A DNA stretch of 16,082 nt from Planctomycetota bacterium (GCA_015661985.1 DQVB01000568.1:1-16082); one strand, 5' to 3'; shown: positions 1 to 8,270, counted from the stretch's first letter. Notes: generated from the letters alone by a model not told the origin. Program-made: numbers and translations.

Positions 1-336
1 ATCCGTGCCACCGCTCACTCTTCCGCCAGAGGACTGCATACGGGAGCCTCTGCCTGCGCATTGGTGTTCGTCCCCTTCCACCCCTTCCAGGCGAACGAAA
101 CTCCACAGATACCGCTCCCGATCCAGCAACCCAGCGCACGTAGCCGCCGTGTTCAAGCAGCCACAACGAGCCCCACGCTCCAGCTGCTCCCGTACACCAC
201 GACGCACCGGACCCATATCTCCCTGCAGCGTCGATCGGTTGATCTCGCCCTGTTGGTACCGATGCCAAAGATGAAAGAGCTCGTCAGAAAGCTTCAGCCG
301 GCGCCTTGCCAATCCTGCTGCCCAAGTTGCCGCGAT
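1..336 (-). mobile_element. IS66-type transposase, C-terminal remnant (frameshifted, cut by window edge)
   Basis: Reading minus from 336, one frame gives an open stretch containing LSDELFHLWHRYQQGEINRS, then MGPVRRGVREQLE, CGCLNTAATCAGLL and LWSFVRLEGVE. This order matches the C-terminal part of IS66-family TnpC transposases as I know them: a helical stretch, a CGCxxTAxxC-like motif, then W-(T/S)-FVR-x-EGVEPTNN. After EGVE the expected TNNxAERALRPxVLWRKxSFGT continues only in other frames: TNTNAQAEA in one, and LPYAVLWRKSERWHG in the last roughly 50 bases. At least two frameshifts are therefore present. A stop lies just upstream, and the N-terminal and middle parts of the transposase are missing. 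It is a dead fragment abutting the RHS fragment at 340-966. No terminal inverted repeats were found. Confidence 0.7.
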
Positions 337-339
337 CGA

Positions 340-966
340 TCATCGCCTGCAAGCAAGCAGGGTGGGTCCGGCGGACGATGAAGGGCCGTAGGTGTAGTGC
401 GCCAGGCGGCCGTTGGGGTAGCGGACGCTCGTGGGGCGGAGGCCCTTGGTGAAGAGGCCGGCCCAGGCGCACCGGTCGCAGTGGGACTGGACGTAGGGCG
501 TGGTCGGGAGACCATCGCCCAGCCCCACGGGGCCGGCGTGCCCTTGGTATTCCTTGACCAGTTTGCCGGTGGAGTCGTACTGGAAGAGGACCTGGTTCAG
601 GACCTGCCCGTGGCTGCTCGAAGAGCTCGATGAGCTGCCCGTGCAACTACCGCAGGTGGTGATCGACTCCAGCATGCCCCTGAGCTCGTTCGTGGTGGCG
701 ACGCGGGTGACCTGGGTATCCACGCCCGGGCCGAACTCGATGATGCGCTCCTCGATCTGCCGGCCCAATGCATCAAGCGAGTACTGGTGAACGGTGCCGT
801 TTTGATGCTTCTTCGCCATCCGTTCACCTTGTCTCTTGTCGGTATATTCCACACGGTCGTGAACCCCATCGGGCGCGTGGTCCAAGGGGTCGGCTCTGTC
901 GCCGGAATCGGGGTAGATTTCTGGGCGCAGCAGGTCCGACCAGAGGCCCAGGCGATTGGCGCATCA
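340..966 (-). pseudogene. RHS/YD-repeat protein fragment
   Basis: The frame is open on the minus strand from a TGA at 962-964 down to a TGA at 340-342. It reads ANRLGLWSDLLRPEIYPDSG, then DGVHDRVEYTDKRQGE, NGTVHQYSLDALGRQIEER, NQVLFQYDSTGKLVKEYQGH and SVRYPNGRLAHYTYG. The DALGRQ, YDSTGKLVKEY and YPNGRLxHYTYG motifs are RHS/YD-type repeats of the kind found in very large surface or toxin-delivery proteins. Only about 200 codons remain. There is no credible start, signal peptide, carrier shell or C-terminal toxin, and the frame ends in AGPTLLACRR where the IS66 remnant begins. A run of eight serines lies within it, between CTG and HGQ. I read it as the internal piece of a once much larger gene. 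The boundaries are the stop codons, not true gene ends. Confidence 0.72.
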
Positions 967-1087
967 GTTCATCGAAGACCGGGGCAGTATCCGGCTGCCA
1001 GCTTCACGACGCATTCGCTCGTTCCCAGCCGCGTCGTCGTCCCGTACTCGGAGGAGCGAAACGGACCGTGCGCTTGCGGCCAATCCC

Positions 1088-2734
1088 TCATCCTCCGAAC
1101 TGGGCGAGCAGCTTTCTGAGGCCGAACCAGCCGCTGGCCGTACCGGCCACCAGGAGGCCGATCGAGGAGAGCCAGAACAGCACATCCCAGAGCCGTCCCG
1201 GGGCGATCCGCTTGTCGCATCGCCGGTAACGGAAGTAGAGGGTGGCGCCGGCCAGCATGGGAAGCATCACCGCCTGCATCACGCCGCTGGCCAGGATCAG
1301 TTTCACCGGGTGTCGCACCAGGATACAGAACCCGAGGGCCACCAGGGGAAAGAGCACGCAGAACAGCCGCACCCAGGCCAACTGGGATCGCGGCGTGCGC
1401 CGGGCCACGCCGAATACCGCCGCCGCGTCGGCCGAGACGCGTGCATGTCCGGCGATGGCCACGAAGAACGTCGAGTACAATACGGCAAACGCGCCGAACA
1501 GAAACAGCCATTGGGCCCAGGCACCGAACACCTGCACGTAGGGGCGGCTCAGCACATGGATCATTTGCGTCTGTTCCGGGTCCAGGCCTTGAGGATGGAG
1601 AACAGCGGCCCCCAGGAGGTAAAAGGCCACCGTGGCGAACGTATAAATGACCATGGAAAGCCCGGCGTCCCAGCGCATCACCCGCATCCAGCCCCGGGCC
1701 CGCTCGGCCCAAGCACTGCTAGGGTCCCGCGGACCGGCGAACTTGGCGTAGCCCTTTTCCAGACACCAGTAGGGATAGGCGATCAGCTCCGTGGCACCCA
1801 CACCGATGATCCCGAAGGCCGCCAGGGCGGTGGCCAGCGGCGCCGTCGGTTCGGCCCGAACCAGCGCCAGACGGGAACGAGTGATCTCTTCCCACGACGG
1901 GAGCCGACAGCGGAAGCCTTGCGCCAGATCGGCCCAGGAAAAAGCGTATTCGGTCTGCTGGATGGCAAAGACGCAAAAGATCGTCATGCCTGTAAACGCA
2001 GCGACCAAGACCGTCGAGACGTTCTGCACCGTGGCGTAGCGACCGATCACCAACAGCACGATGGTTATGGCCGTCAGCAGGGTCGCCCAGTAGATATCGT
2101 CCCAGGTGGGGGTCTGCTTCAGGCTGGGGCGTGGACCCAACCTGCGCTGGAGCTCCTCCTGCCACTTCTCCTGCACCGGCTCGCGCAGCGTCCGGTCGGG
2201 ATGGGCCAGCTGTTTCGCCTCCGCCTCCGGCATCTGCTCGAGGATGGCCATCGCCCGGGCATCCCAGCGGTTTTGTTCCTGGAGCAACGCCCGAAAGTCC
2301 CCTGTGATGGGAACGCTGATGGCCATGGATTGCCCGACGCCATCTGCAATTCCGCCCAACTGAGCCAGGCTGCAGATGAACATGACCAGCCAGTACCAGA
2401 CGAGCCAGTTGACTACCAGGCGCGGGCCGGGCACGTCGTTCAGCGCCGGCATCGTGGCCCGGCCCGATGAAAGAGCGTAGCGGCCGAACTCGACCTGGAC
2501 GAAAACCTTGATTACACAGCCGATAATGATCAGCCACAGAAGCCAGAACCCCGCCTGCGCGCCGGTCTTCGTCGTGGCGATCAGTTCACCGGAGCCGACG
2601 ATCGACGCGGCGATGATCAGGCCCGGTCCGAGGCGCACGAGGATGCCCCCGACGCGCCGGGGCGGCAACTCTGTCCCCCCGACAGCGCCTTCGTCCCTTC
2701 GCACCCCTGCGGTGTCACTCTCCGCTCCGCTCAT
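1088..2734 (-). CDS. Nramp-family (SLC11-like) transporter with non-canonical binding motifs
   Basis: This encodes a 548-residue integral membrane protein with about eleven hydrophobic segments, probably a cation transporter of the inner membrane. TM1 contains GPGLIIAASIVGSGELIATT (36-55) and the segment expected to be TM6 contains GVGATELIAYPYW (311-323). Both occur in Nramp-like proteins, but the classic TM1 DPGN and TM6 MPHN metal ligands are absent. A hydrophilic, charged insert of about 70 residues (about 145-212) lies between early membrane segments. The ATG at 2734 is chosen because GGAGG sits 9 bases upstream and the protein then begins shortly before TM1; the longer open frame upstream looks non-coding. 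It is divergent from the glycosidase gene and has no operon partner. The substrate cannot be assigned; metal transport is inferred from the family only. Confidence 0.82.
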   Translation of the reverse strand: MSGAESDTAGVRRDEGAVGGTELPPRRVGGILVRLGPGLIIAASIVGSGELIATTKTGAQAGFWLLWLIIIGCVIKVFVQVEFGRYALSSGRATMPALNDVPGPRLVVNWLVWYWLVMFICSLAQLGGIADGVGQSMAISVPITGDFRALLQEQNRWDARAMAILEQMPEAEAKQLAHPDRTLREPVQEKWQEELQRRLGPRPSLKQTPTWDDIYWATLLTAITIVLLVIGRYATVQNVSTVLVAAFTGMTIFCVFAIQQTEYAFSWADLAQGFRCRLPSWEEITRSRLALVRAEPTAPLATALAAFGIIGVGATELIAYPYWCLEKGYAKFAGPRDPSSAWAERARGWMRVMRWDAGLSMVIYTFATVAFYLLGAAVLHPQGLDPEQTQMIHVLSRPYVQVFGAWAQWLFLFGAFAVLYSTFFVAIAGHARVSADAAAVFGVARRTPRSQLAWVRLFCVLFPLVALGFCILVRHPVKLILASGVMQAVMLPMLAGATLYFRYRRCDKRIAPGRLWDVLFWLSSIGLLVAGTASGWFGLRKLLAQFGG

Positions 2735-3111
2735 GAATGCGGCCCTCCGAGCATCGGATTCAGGAGCCGTGATTCTGTCCCATCGCCGCCGCCAGTGCAA
2801 GCAACCTCGCCGGAACCGAACCGGCCGGCTGTGCCGTAGCCCTGAGGCCCGCCCCATCCCGGCCGGCCCGACGCCTGCAACTGCTGCTGCCAAAACAGGT
2901 TGCGAACACCGTGAGCACCAAAGCAGGGACGTCCGGCGAAGGGCATTTGCATCCCCAGCCGAAATCAACCATAACAGCAAAGGGGCGGTATCGGCGCTTG
3001 CACCGACCGGCTTCCCTGTGTACCAATGTCGGGCACTCGCGCCCGTGGCGGACGCCGCGTGCGTCGCGTGGATCGAGTGGTGAAACCTTTGTTCATCGAG
3101 AGGAGATTACG
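2735..3111. other. Divergent intergenic region (Nramp / glycosidase)
   Basis: These 377 bases separate two divergent genes and should hold both promoters. A GGAGG ribosome-binding site for the transporter lies at 2744-2748 on the minus strand. For the plus-strand gene AGGAG lies at 3101-3105, six bases before its ATG. I found no convincing -35/-10 pair, riboswitch or RNA gene. Frames that run through here in both directions lack recognisable protein signatures and are extensions of the flanking genes' frames. Confidence 0.6.
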
Positions 3112-5811
3112 ATGACACAGCTTCCCTGCCAAGGTCCCATCGCTGCGTTGGGACTGATGCTGGGCGTCGGCTTGCTGGCCAGTCCGCTCGCCGCCCAGTC
3201 CGCCGCACCAGAGTCGCCTTCCCGACCCTCTCCTGATCGCTCGCCGGGAAACGCGACGGTCACGGAGACGGATGGACAATCAGAAGAACCGTTCGATTAC
3301 TTCCGCAATTCGTGGAACGTCATCGGCCTGCGGGATTACGAGCACGGGACGCGGATCACGCCGGACAACGTGTTGGAGCTGGCCGAGGGCCGCCAGGTGC
3401 GTTTGCGCATCGGTCGAAACCTGATTCCCCTGAGCCGCCGCCAGACCAAAACGCTTTATGAAGGCTGGATGCCGATCGTGCTGTTGCAAACCACTGACGG
3501 GGCGGTGGAATACCGGTTCCGGCTTTGGGCCACCCCGCTGCCCACGCTCAAGGACTGGGGCAAGGCCTTCAACTGGCCGACCGAGGGAGAGAACTTCCTC
3601 AACTGGATCGTCCTCCGGGTGCGGAATGCCGGCCGGGAGCAGGCGGAAGCTCGGTTTCAGGTGGAGCTGGACGGCCGGACGCTACGCCATTCTCAATGGA
3701 CCCTGCCGCCGGGCGGCCGAGCGGAAGTGGTGGTGCGGATTCCGTTTGCCCCCGTCCAAGGAGGCCATGGCTTCGAAGAAGCGGACGCCGGGCTTTGGTT
3801 TGACCGAACCGTGGCATACTGGCAGGGATTGATGGCTCAGGCCGCGCGGATCGAAGTGCCCTGCCGGAAGGCGACCGAAGCGCTGTTGGCGGCCCACGTG
3901 TGCCAGTTGATCGCCAACGACCACGGCCAGCTGCAGGGTGGCGAAGGTTTCTATGACCAGTTCTTCATCCGGGATGGCGGGTACCAGATCATGGAGCTGG
4001 AAGAGGCCGGCCTGTGGGACGCCGCGGCCAAGGCGATCGACCATTATCGCCGGGCGCAGAGGCGGGACGGGCGATTCGAGACCCAGCGGGGCCAGTTGGA
4101 CGCCAACGGCCAAGCGCTATGGGTGTTGTGGCAGTACTACAAGATCACGGGCGCTCGCGACTGGCTGGAAGAGACCTACCCGCAGATGCGGCGGGCCGTG
4201 GATTGGATGACCGAGGCTCGGCGCCGCGCACCGGCCGATTCACCCTTCGCCGGGCTGTTGCCCGCCGCGCCGGCCGACGGGGAATACCTCTGGGACGGCA
4301 AGCATCACATCGTCGGATATGACCTGTGGAACCTGCGGGGGCTGCTTTGTACGGCCGACGCGGCCCGGGCCCTGGGCCGACACGAAGAGGCCGAGCGGCT
4401 GGAGCGCGAGGCAGACGAATATCGGGCGGCCATCGACACGGCGTGCCGGCGCGTGGGGCTGGCGCACCTTCCGCCCAGCTGGGAAAAGGACGGAACACAC
4501 TGGGGCAATACGGAAACGCTCTGGCCGACGCCCCTCTTTTCAGCCGATGATCCGCGCGTGGTGGCCACCCTCCATCACGCGCGCCACGTGCACGGCGGCG
4601 GGTTCTGGGAAGGCACCATCCGATGGCTCGGCTGCGCCGGGGCCATCCATCCCTACCTGTCAGCTTACACCACCATGGCCTCGCTGCGACGCAACAACGA
4701 TGACCAAGTGGTCGAAGACTTCTACTGGTACCTGCTCCATTCGACCGCAGCCCATGCGTTTCCCGAAGGCGTCTACCCACGACGCCGGTTCGCCTGGGGC
4801 CACACCATTCCACATGTGACCGGCGCGTCCAACTTCGCCTTGATGCTCCGCCACATGTTGGTGGACGAACGGGGCGATGAACTTCACCTCTTGTGCGCCG
4901 TGCCGGACTGGTGGCTCGATCCGGGCCGCCAAATCCACGTCCAGCGGGCCCCGACGCATTTCGGTCTTATCACGCTGCGCGTGCGCGGCAAGAAAGAGGG
5001 CGTCGAGGTTGAGCTGGAGCCGCCACACCGGGATGCGCCCAGACGGATTGTGCTCTACTTGCCGCAGTCGCGGCCGCTGGTGAACCGGCTGCAGGGTGTC
5101 CAGCTTGTGACGCGGCCCCCTCAGAGCCGCCGTTGGGACTTCGCCACGGTGATCGAGCTCTATCGCCAGCAGGCCGGGCCGGCCCTGAAACCCATCCCGC
5201 ACGTGGTACGTTTCCCTTTGGCGGAACCCGTCGACCCGGATCGCTCCGTGACGGTGGATTTGACAGCCGTGGCCAACACGGATCCGTTCACTGCTCCGTT
5301 CGGTGTGCCCAACCCAGGCAAGTTCCTGTTTACGGGCCTGAAGACGGGCCGCCAGATACTGGCCGATGTCCCCTTTTACATCATTCCGCCACAACAGAAC
5401 CAGGGTCGCAGTTTCGTCGTCTTGCATTCGCCCAAAGCGCCGGCCAACCGCGATTGGCCGCGCGAGGTACGCATCCAGGTGGGGCAGGTGGGCAAGCGGC
5501 TCTTCTTCCTGGGCAACGTTCACGGATGGTCTTCCCAGGACCCGGGCACGGGGCCGTGGGGTGCGGTGGCCGAGTACCGGATCGTTTACGAGGACGGCCA
5601 GGTACAGACTGTGCCGCTGATCACCGGTCGGACGATCGACGAATGGGCGGCGCGGCCAGAGGCGGATGAAGTGGCCGTCGGGGCTCGCGGCCAGCCGTGG
5701 CATCTCAACGTGCTGGGCGTAAAGTTGCGAGACGTGGCGGTGCGCGAGGTGCTGTTCCGTGATCTGGGGACGCCCGCCGCGCCTGTGCTGGTAGCGGTGA
5801 CGCTGGAATAA
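3112..5811 (+). CDS. Secreted six-hairpin glycosidase-like protein
   Basis: This encodes an 899-residue exported protein. Residues 1-29 form a signal peptide (hydrophobic core GLMLGVGLLASPL, likely cleavage after AAQ), followed by a Pro/Ser-rich linker to about 60. Residues 61-245 look beta-rich. Residues 250-600 look like an (alpha/alpha)6 barrel: repeated amphipathic helices, with YDQFFIRDGGYQ at 281-292 and FPEGVYPRRRFAWGH at 550-564. D288 and E552 are candidate acid/base residues by analogy with GH15/GH63/GH78/GH133-type six-hairpin enzymes. Residues about 705-899 form a second beta-sandwich-like region (VDLTAVANTDPF, VPFYII, AEYRIVYEDG). The ATG is fixed by AGGAG six bases upstream. I cannot name the GH family or substrate. 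Export suggests polysaccharide or glycoside breakdown in the periplasm or outside. The gene ends 110 bases before cobU. Confidence 0.65.
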   Translation: MTQLPCQGPIAALGLMLGVGLLASPLAAQSAAPESPSRPSPDRSPGNATVTETDGQSEEPFDYFRNSWNVIGLRDYEHGTRITPDNVLELAEGRQVRLRIGRNLIPLSRRQTKTLYEGWMPIVLLQTTDGAVEYRFRLWATPLPTLKDWGKAFNWPTEGENFLNWIVLRVRNAGREQAEARFQVELDGRTLRHSQWTLPPGGRAEVVVRIPFAPVQGGHGFEEADAGLWFDRTVAYWQGLMAQAARIEVPCRKATEALLAAHVCQLIANDHGQLQGGEGFYDQFFIRDGGYQIMELEEAGLWDAAAKAIDHYRRAQRRDGRFETQRGQLDANGQALWVLWQYYKITGARDWLEETYPQMRRAVDWMTEARRRAPADSPFAGLLPAAPADGEYLWDGKHHIVGYDLWNLRGLLCTADAARALGRHEEAERLEREADEYRAAIDTACRRVGLAHLPPSWEKDGTHWGNTETLWPTPLFSADDPRVVATLHHARHVHGGGFWEGTIRWLGCAGAIHPYLSAYTTMASLRRNNDDQVVEDFYWYLLHSTAAHAFPEGVYPRRRFAWGHTIPHVTGASNFALMLRHMLVDERGDELHLLCAVPDWWLDPGRQIHVQRAPTHFGLITLRVRGKKEGVEVELEPPHRDAPRRIVLYLPQSRPLVNRLQGVQLVTRPPQSRRWDFATVIELYRQQAGPALKPIPHVVRFPLAEPVDPDRSVTVDLTAVANTDPFTAPFGVPNPGKFLFTGLKTGRQILADVPFYIIPPQQNQGRSFVVLHSPKAPANRDWPREVRIQVGQVGKRLFFLGNVHGWSSQDPGTGPWGAVAEYRIVYEDGQVQTVPLITGRTIDEWAARPEADEVAVGARGQPWHLNVLGVKLRDVAVREVLFRDLGTPAAPVLVAVTLE

Positions 5812-5812
5812 T

Positions 5813-5894
5813 GGGTTGCCCGCCCGGAGGGATCGAGGGTTGTTTCGAGGCGTTCCCAGACAGGCTGCCAGCGGACGGGGGCAACCCGGTTTTT
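5813..5894 (+). promoter_or_regulatory. Inverted repeat plus T-run upstream of cobU (possible attenuator or terminator)
   Basis: GGGTTGCC (5813-5820) is perfectly complementary to GGCAACCC (5880-5887), enclosing 59 bases. The right arm also fits a small local hairpin, CGGG (5876-5879) with CCCG (5885-5888), followed almost at once by TTTTT (5890-5894). The two foldings are mutually exclusive. The element sits between the glycosidase stop and cobU. It could be an intrinsic terminator for the upstream gene or a leader that controls cobUTS. No cobalamin-riboswitch B12-box consensus was seen. The local stem is only 4 bp, so terminator strength is uncertain. Confidence 0.35.
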
Positions 5895-5921
5895 CAGCGG
5901 AAAAAACATGGCGGAGCGAAC

Positions 5922-6491
5922 ATGGCGCGGATCGTGCTTGTGACCGGCGGGTGTCGCAGCGGAAAGAGCCGCTACGCCCAGCAGTTGGCTGAATCCCTTC
6001 CCGCGCCGCGGCTTTACGTGGCCACCTGCCAGCCGGGGGACGAGGAGATGCGCGAGCGGGTACGGCGGCATCGCCAGAGTCGCGCCGGGCGCGGGTGGGA
6101 GACGGCCGAAGAGCCGATCCGGGTGGTCGAGCTTCTCCGCCGTAACGACCCCTTCCGCGTCGTGCTGGTCGATTGTCTGACCCTTTGGGTGGCGAACCTG
6201 ATGGAACGGTGCGCGCCGGTCGGCCAGTCGCTGGACGAAGACACGCTGGCCGAGCGATGTGAATCGCTCATGGCGGCGGCCCGTCTGCGGCGCGGCACGG
6301 TGATCCTGGTGACCAACGAAGTGGGCATGGGGATTGTGCCCGAGAGTGTTTTGGCCAGAAAGTTCCGCGACTTGATGGGCCGCTCTAACCAGGTGATCGG
6401 CGCACAGGCGGACCAGGTCGTGTTGATGGCCTGCGGGATTCCTTTGGTCTTGAAGGGTAGCCAGGATGGCGACGTTGGAGCGGACGATTGA
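5922..6491 (+). CDS. cobU: Adenosylcobinamide kinase / adenosylcobinamide-phosphate guanylyltransferase
   Basis: CobU phosphorylates adenosylcobinamide and then transfers GMP to give AdoCbi-GDP, the activated corrinoid for nucleotide-loop assembly in the cytoplasm. The 189-residue product is normal length for the family. The P-loop GGCRSGKS is at 9-16 (usually GGxRSGKS). The EEMRERVRRHRQSR segment carries H50, corresponding to the guanylylated histidine of the family. DCLTLWVANLM (84-94) and TNEVGMGIVP (131-140) are family signatures. The ATG at 5922 is preferred because GGAG lies five bases upstream and the protein then begins directly with the first beta strand. An in-frame ATG at 5811 touches the previous stop (TAATG) but would add 37 uncharacteristic residues. 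The 3' end overlaps cobT by 26 bases, implying translational coupling. Confidence 0.93.
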   Translation: MARIVLVTGGCRSGKSRYAQQLAESLPAPRLYVATCQPGDEEMRERVRRHRQSRAGRGWETAEEPIRVVELLRRNDPFRVVLVDCLTLWVANLMERCAPVGQSLDEDTLAERCESLMAAARLRRGTVILVTNEVGMGIVPESVLARKFRDLMGRSNQVIGAQADQVVLMACGIPLVLKGSQDGDVGADD

Positions 6492-7530
6492 GCGGATCGG
6501 GTTGCCTGACCAAACGGCTCGAGCGAAGGCCCGCGCCAGGCTGGACCGGCTGATCATGCCCCACTGGGCTCTGGGCCGGTTGATGGACCTGGCCGTCGAT
6601 TTGGCGGGCATCACGGGCCAGGTGCCGCCTCGGGTTGACCGGAAAGTGATCGTAACCATGGCGGGCGATCATGGTGTGGTGGCTGAGGGCGTGAGTTTGT
6701 ATCCTCAAGCTGTGACAGCCCAAATGGTGAAGGGGTTTGTGAGCGGCCGGGCCGCGGTCAATGCCTTGGCTCGCTTGAATCGGGCTTCGGTCGTGGTGGT
6801 GGATATGGGTGTGGCCGCGGACCTTGGCCGGTTGGCCGCCCAAGGGAGAATCATCACCGGGCGGGTTGCGGCTGGCACCCAGAGCATTGCGCGCGGGCCG
6901 GCGATGACACTCCAGCAGGCGAGGCGGGCCGTGGAGGCGGGGATCGAAGTGGCCGAGGAGCTGGGCCCCCAGACGGACGTCTTCGGCACGGGCGACATGG
7001 GGATCGGCAACACCACGCCCAGCGCGGCGATCGCCGCCGTGGTGACCGGCGCGGCGGTCGAGGAAGTGACTGGCCGCGGCACGGGCATCGACGACCGGCG
7101 CTTGGCCCACAAGATGGCGGTCGTGCGGCGGGCGATCGAGCGAAACCGGCCGAACCCGGCCGACGGCCTCGATGTGCTGGCCAAAGTAGGCGGCTTTGAG
7201 ATCGGAGGGATCGCCGGTTTGATCCTCGGCGCTGCCGCCCAACGCAAACCGGTGCTGGTCGACGGGTTCATTTCCACGGCCGGGGCGTTGATCGCCCATT
7301 GTCTTGCGCCGAAGGTGCGACATTGTTTGATCGCCGCCCACCGCAGCCAAGAGAACGGCCATGGCCGGATGCAGCGACATTTGGGTTTGACGCCCCTTTT
7401 GGATCTGGGCATGCGGCTTGGTGAAGGTACCGGCGCCGCGTTGGCCATGAACTTGGTGGAAGCGGCGGCGCGGATCGTGACGGAAGTGGCCACCTTCGAG
7501 GAAGCCTCGGTTTCGCGGGCCGAGTCATGA
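6466..7530 (+). CDS. cobT: Nicotinate-nucleotide--dimethylbenzimidazole phosphoribosyltransferase
   Basis: CobT activates the lower-ligand base by transferring phosphoribose from nicotinate mononucleotide, giving the alpha-ribazole phosphate used by CobS. The 354 residues match the family length. Signatures are AGDHGVVAEGVS (66-77), GTGDMGIGNTTPSAA (174-188), GFEIGGIAGLILGAA (243-257), and GEGTGAALA (319-327), whose E320 corresponds to the catalytic glutamate (Glu317 in the Salmonella enzyme). The usual N-terminal KPPGSLGRLE is replaced by MPHWALGRLMDL (31-42). The start lies inside the cobU 3' end with a weak AGG just ahead, and the stop overlaps the cobS ATG (ATGA). It is the middle gene of a tight cobU-cobT-cobS unit. 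Confidence 0.93.
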   Translation: MATLERTIERIGLPDQTARAKARARLDRLIMPHWALGRLMDLAVDLAGITGQVPPRVDRKVIVTMAGDHGVVAEGVSLYPQAVTAQMVKGFVSGRAAVNALARLNRASVVVVDMGVAADLGRLAAQGRIITGRVAAGTQSIARGPAMTLQQARRAVEAGIEVAEELGPQTDVFGTGDMGIGNTTPSAAIAAVVTGAAVEEVTGRGTGIDDRRLAHKMAVVRRAIERNRPNPADGLDVLAKVGGFEIGGIAGLILGAAAQRKPVLVDGFISTAGALIAHCLAPKVRHCLIAAHRSQENGHGRMQRHLGLTPLLDLGMRLGEGTGAALAMNLVEAAARIVTEVATFEEASVSRAES

Positions 7531-8270
7531 AAGGGTTCTTGGCGGCACTCCGGTTCCTGACGGTCTTTCCTTTTCCGGGCAAATGGGGTACGCAGGGAAG
7601 CGACCTGGGCCGCAGCGTGGGCTGGTTTCCTTGGGTCGGTCTGGCTTTGGGCGCCGTGGCCGCAGCCGCCGCATGGGGGCTGAGTCACGTGGCCCCGCCA
7701 TTGGTCATAGCCGCGTTGCTCTGCCTCGTGCTGGCGGGCTTTTCCGGCGCCATGCACCTCGACGGACTGGCCGACGCGGCTGACGGGCTGCTCAGCGGTC
7801 GGGCCGGCCACGAGGTATTGGCCATTATGAAAGACAGCCGCGTGGGGGCGATGGGGGTGGTGGCCGTCGTGTCCGTACTGCTGGTGAAGTTTGCCGCGTT
7901 GGGGTCGCTTGGGGCGGAAAGGGTTTGGCCGACTGTGTGGCTGATGCCGTTGGCCGGTCGCTGCGCCATGGTGCTCCAACTGGCCTGGCTTCCCTATCTC
8001 CGGCCCGAAGGGCTGGGGGCAGTTTTCGGCGGCCGGCGTCTCCTGTGGCCGGCTGTCGAAGCCATCGTGCTGCTACCCGTGGCCGGCTGGATGCTGTTGG
8101 GCCCGGCCGGGGCGGTGATCGCCGTGGTGGCTGTGGCCGCCACGGGGCTGCTGGCCATCTGCTATCACCGCCGCCTGGGCGGCGCCACCGGCGACATGTA
8201 CGGAGCTACGTGTGAGGTGATCGAAGCGACCCTGGCGCTGAGTGCGGCCATCTGCTTCGCCCAAGCATAG
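7527..8270 (+). CDS. cobS: Adenosylcobinamide-GDP ribazoletransferase (cobalamin synthase)
   Basis: CobS is the membrane enzyme that joins AdoCbi-GDP from CobU to alpha-ribazole (phosphate) from CobT, closing the nucleotide loop. The 247-residue product is strongly hydrophobic, with about six membrane segments. It carries the family motifs MHLDGLADAADGLL (76-89, the Asp-rich metal/substrate motif), MKDSRVGAMG (101-110) and a C-terminal GGATGDMYGA. It begins FLAALRFLTVFP, as CobS proteins usually do. The ATG overlaps the cobT stop by four bases (ATGA), so the start is secure. The three genes cover nucleotide-loop assembly but no corrin-ring genes are nearby. The window alone is therefore consistent with salvage of cobinamide as well as with de novo synthesis encoded elsewhere. 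Confidence 0.93.
   Translation: MKGFLAALRFLTVFPFPGKWGTQGSDLGRSVGWFPWVGLALGAVAAAAAWGLSHVAPPLVIAALLCLVLAGFSGAMHLDGLADAADGLLSGRAGHEVLAIMKDSRVGAMGVVAVVSVLLVKFAALGSLGAERVWPTVWLMPLAGRCAMVLQLAWLPYLRPEGLGAVFGGRRLLWPAVEAIVLLPVAGWMLLGPAGAVIAVVAVAATGLLAICYHRRLGGATGDMYGATCEVIEATLALSAAICFAQA

Noticed and set aside
340..646. Polymorphic toxin or immunity module attached to the RHS fragment
   Set aside because: The fragment ends in the IS66 remnant. There is no C-terminal toxin domain, PxxxxDPxGL-type cleavage motif or adjacent small immunity gene.
956..2470. 504-codon plus-strand open frame opposite the Nramp gene
   Set aside because: Its composition (His/Gln/Arg/Pro-rich, no motifs) is that of an antisense shadow, while the minus strand has clear membrane-transporter signatures.
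2998..3026. TTGCAC-N17-TACCAA as the promoter of the glycosidase gene
   Set aside because: Only three of six bases match consensus in each box, no better than chance.
5811..5921. Classical cobalamin riboswitch upstream of cobU
   Set aside because: The region is only about 110 bases and lacks the B12-box consensus. Only a simple inverted repeat and a T-run were seen.
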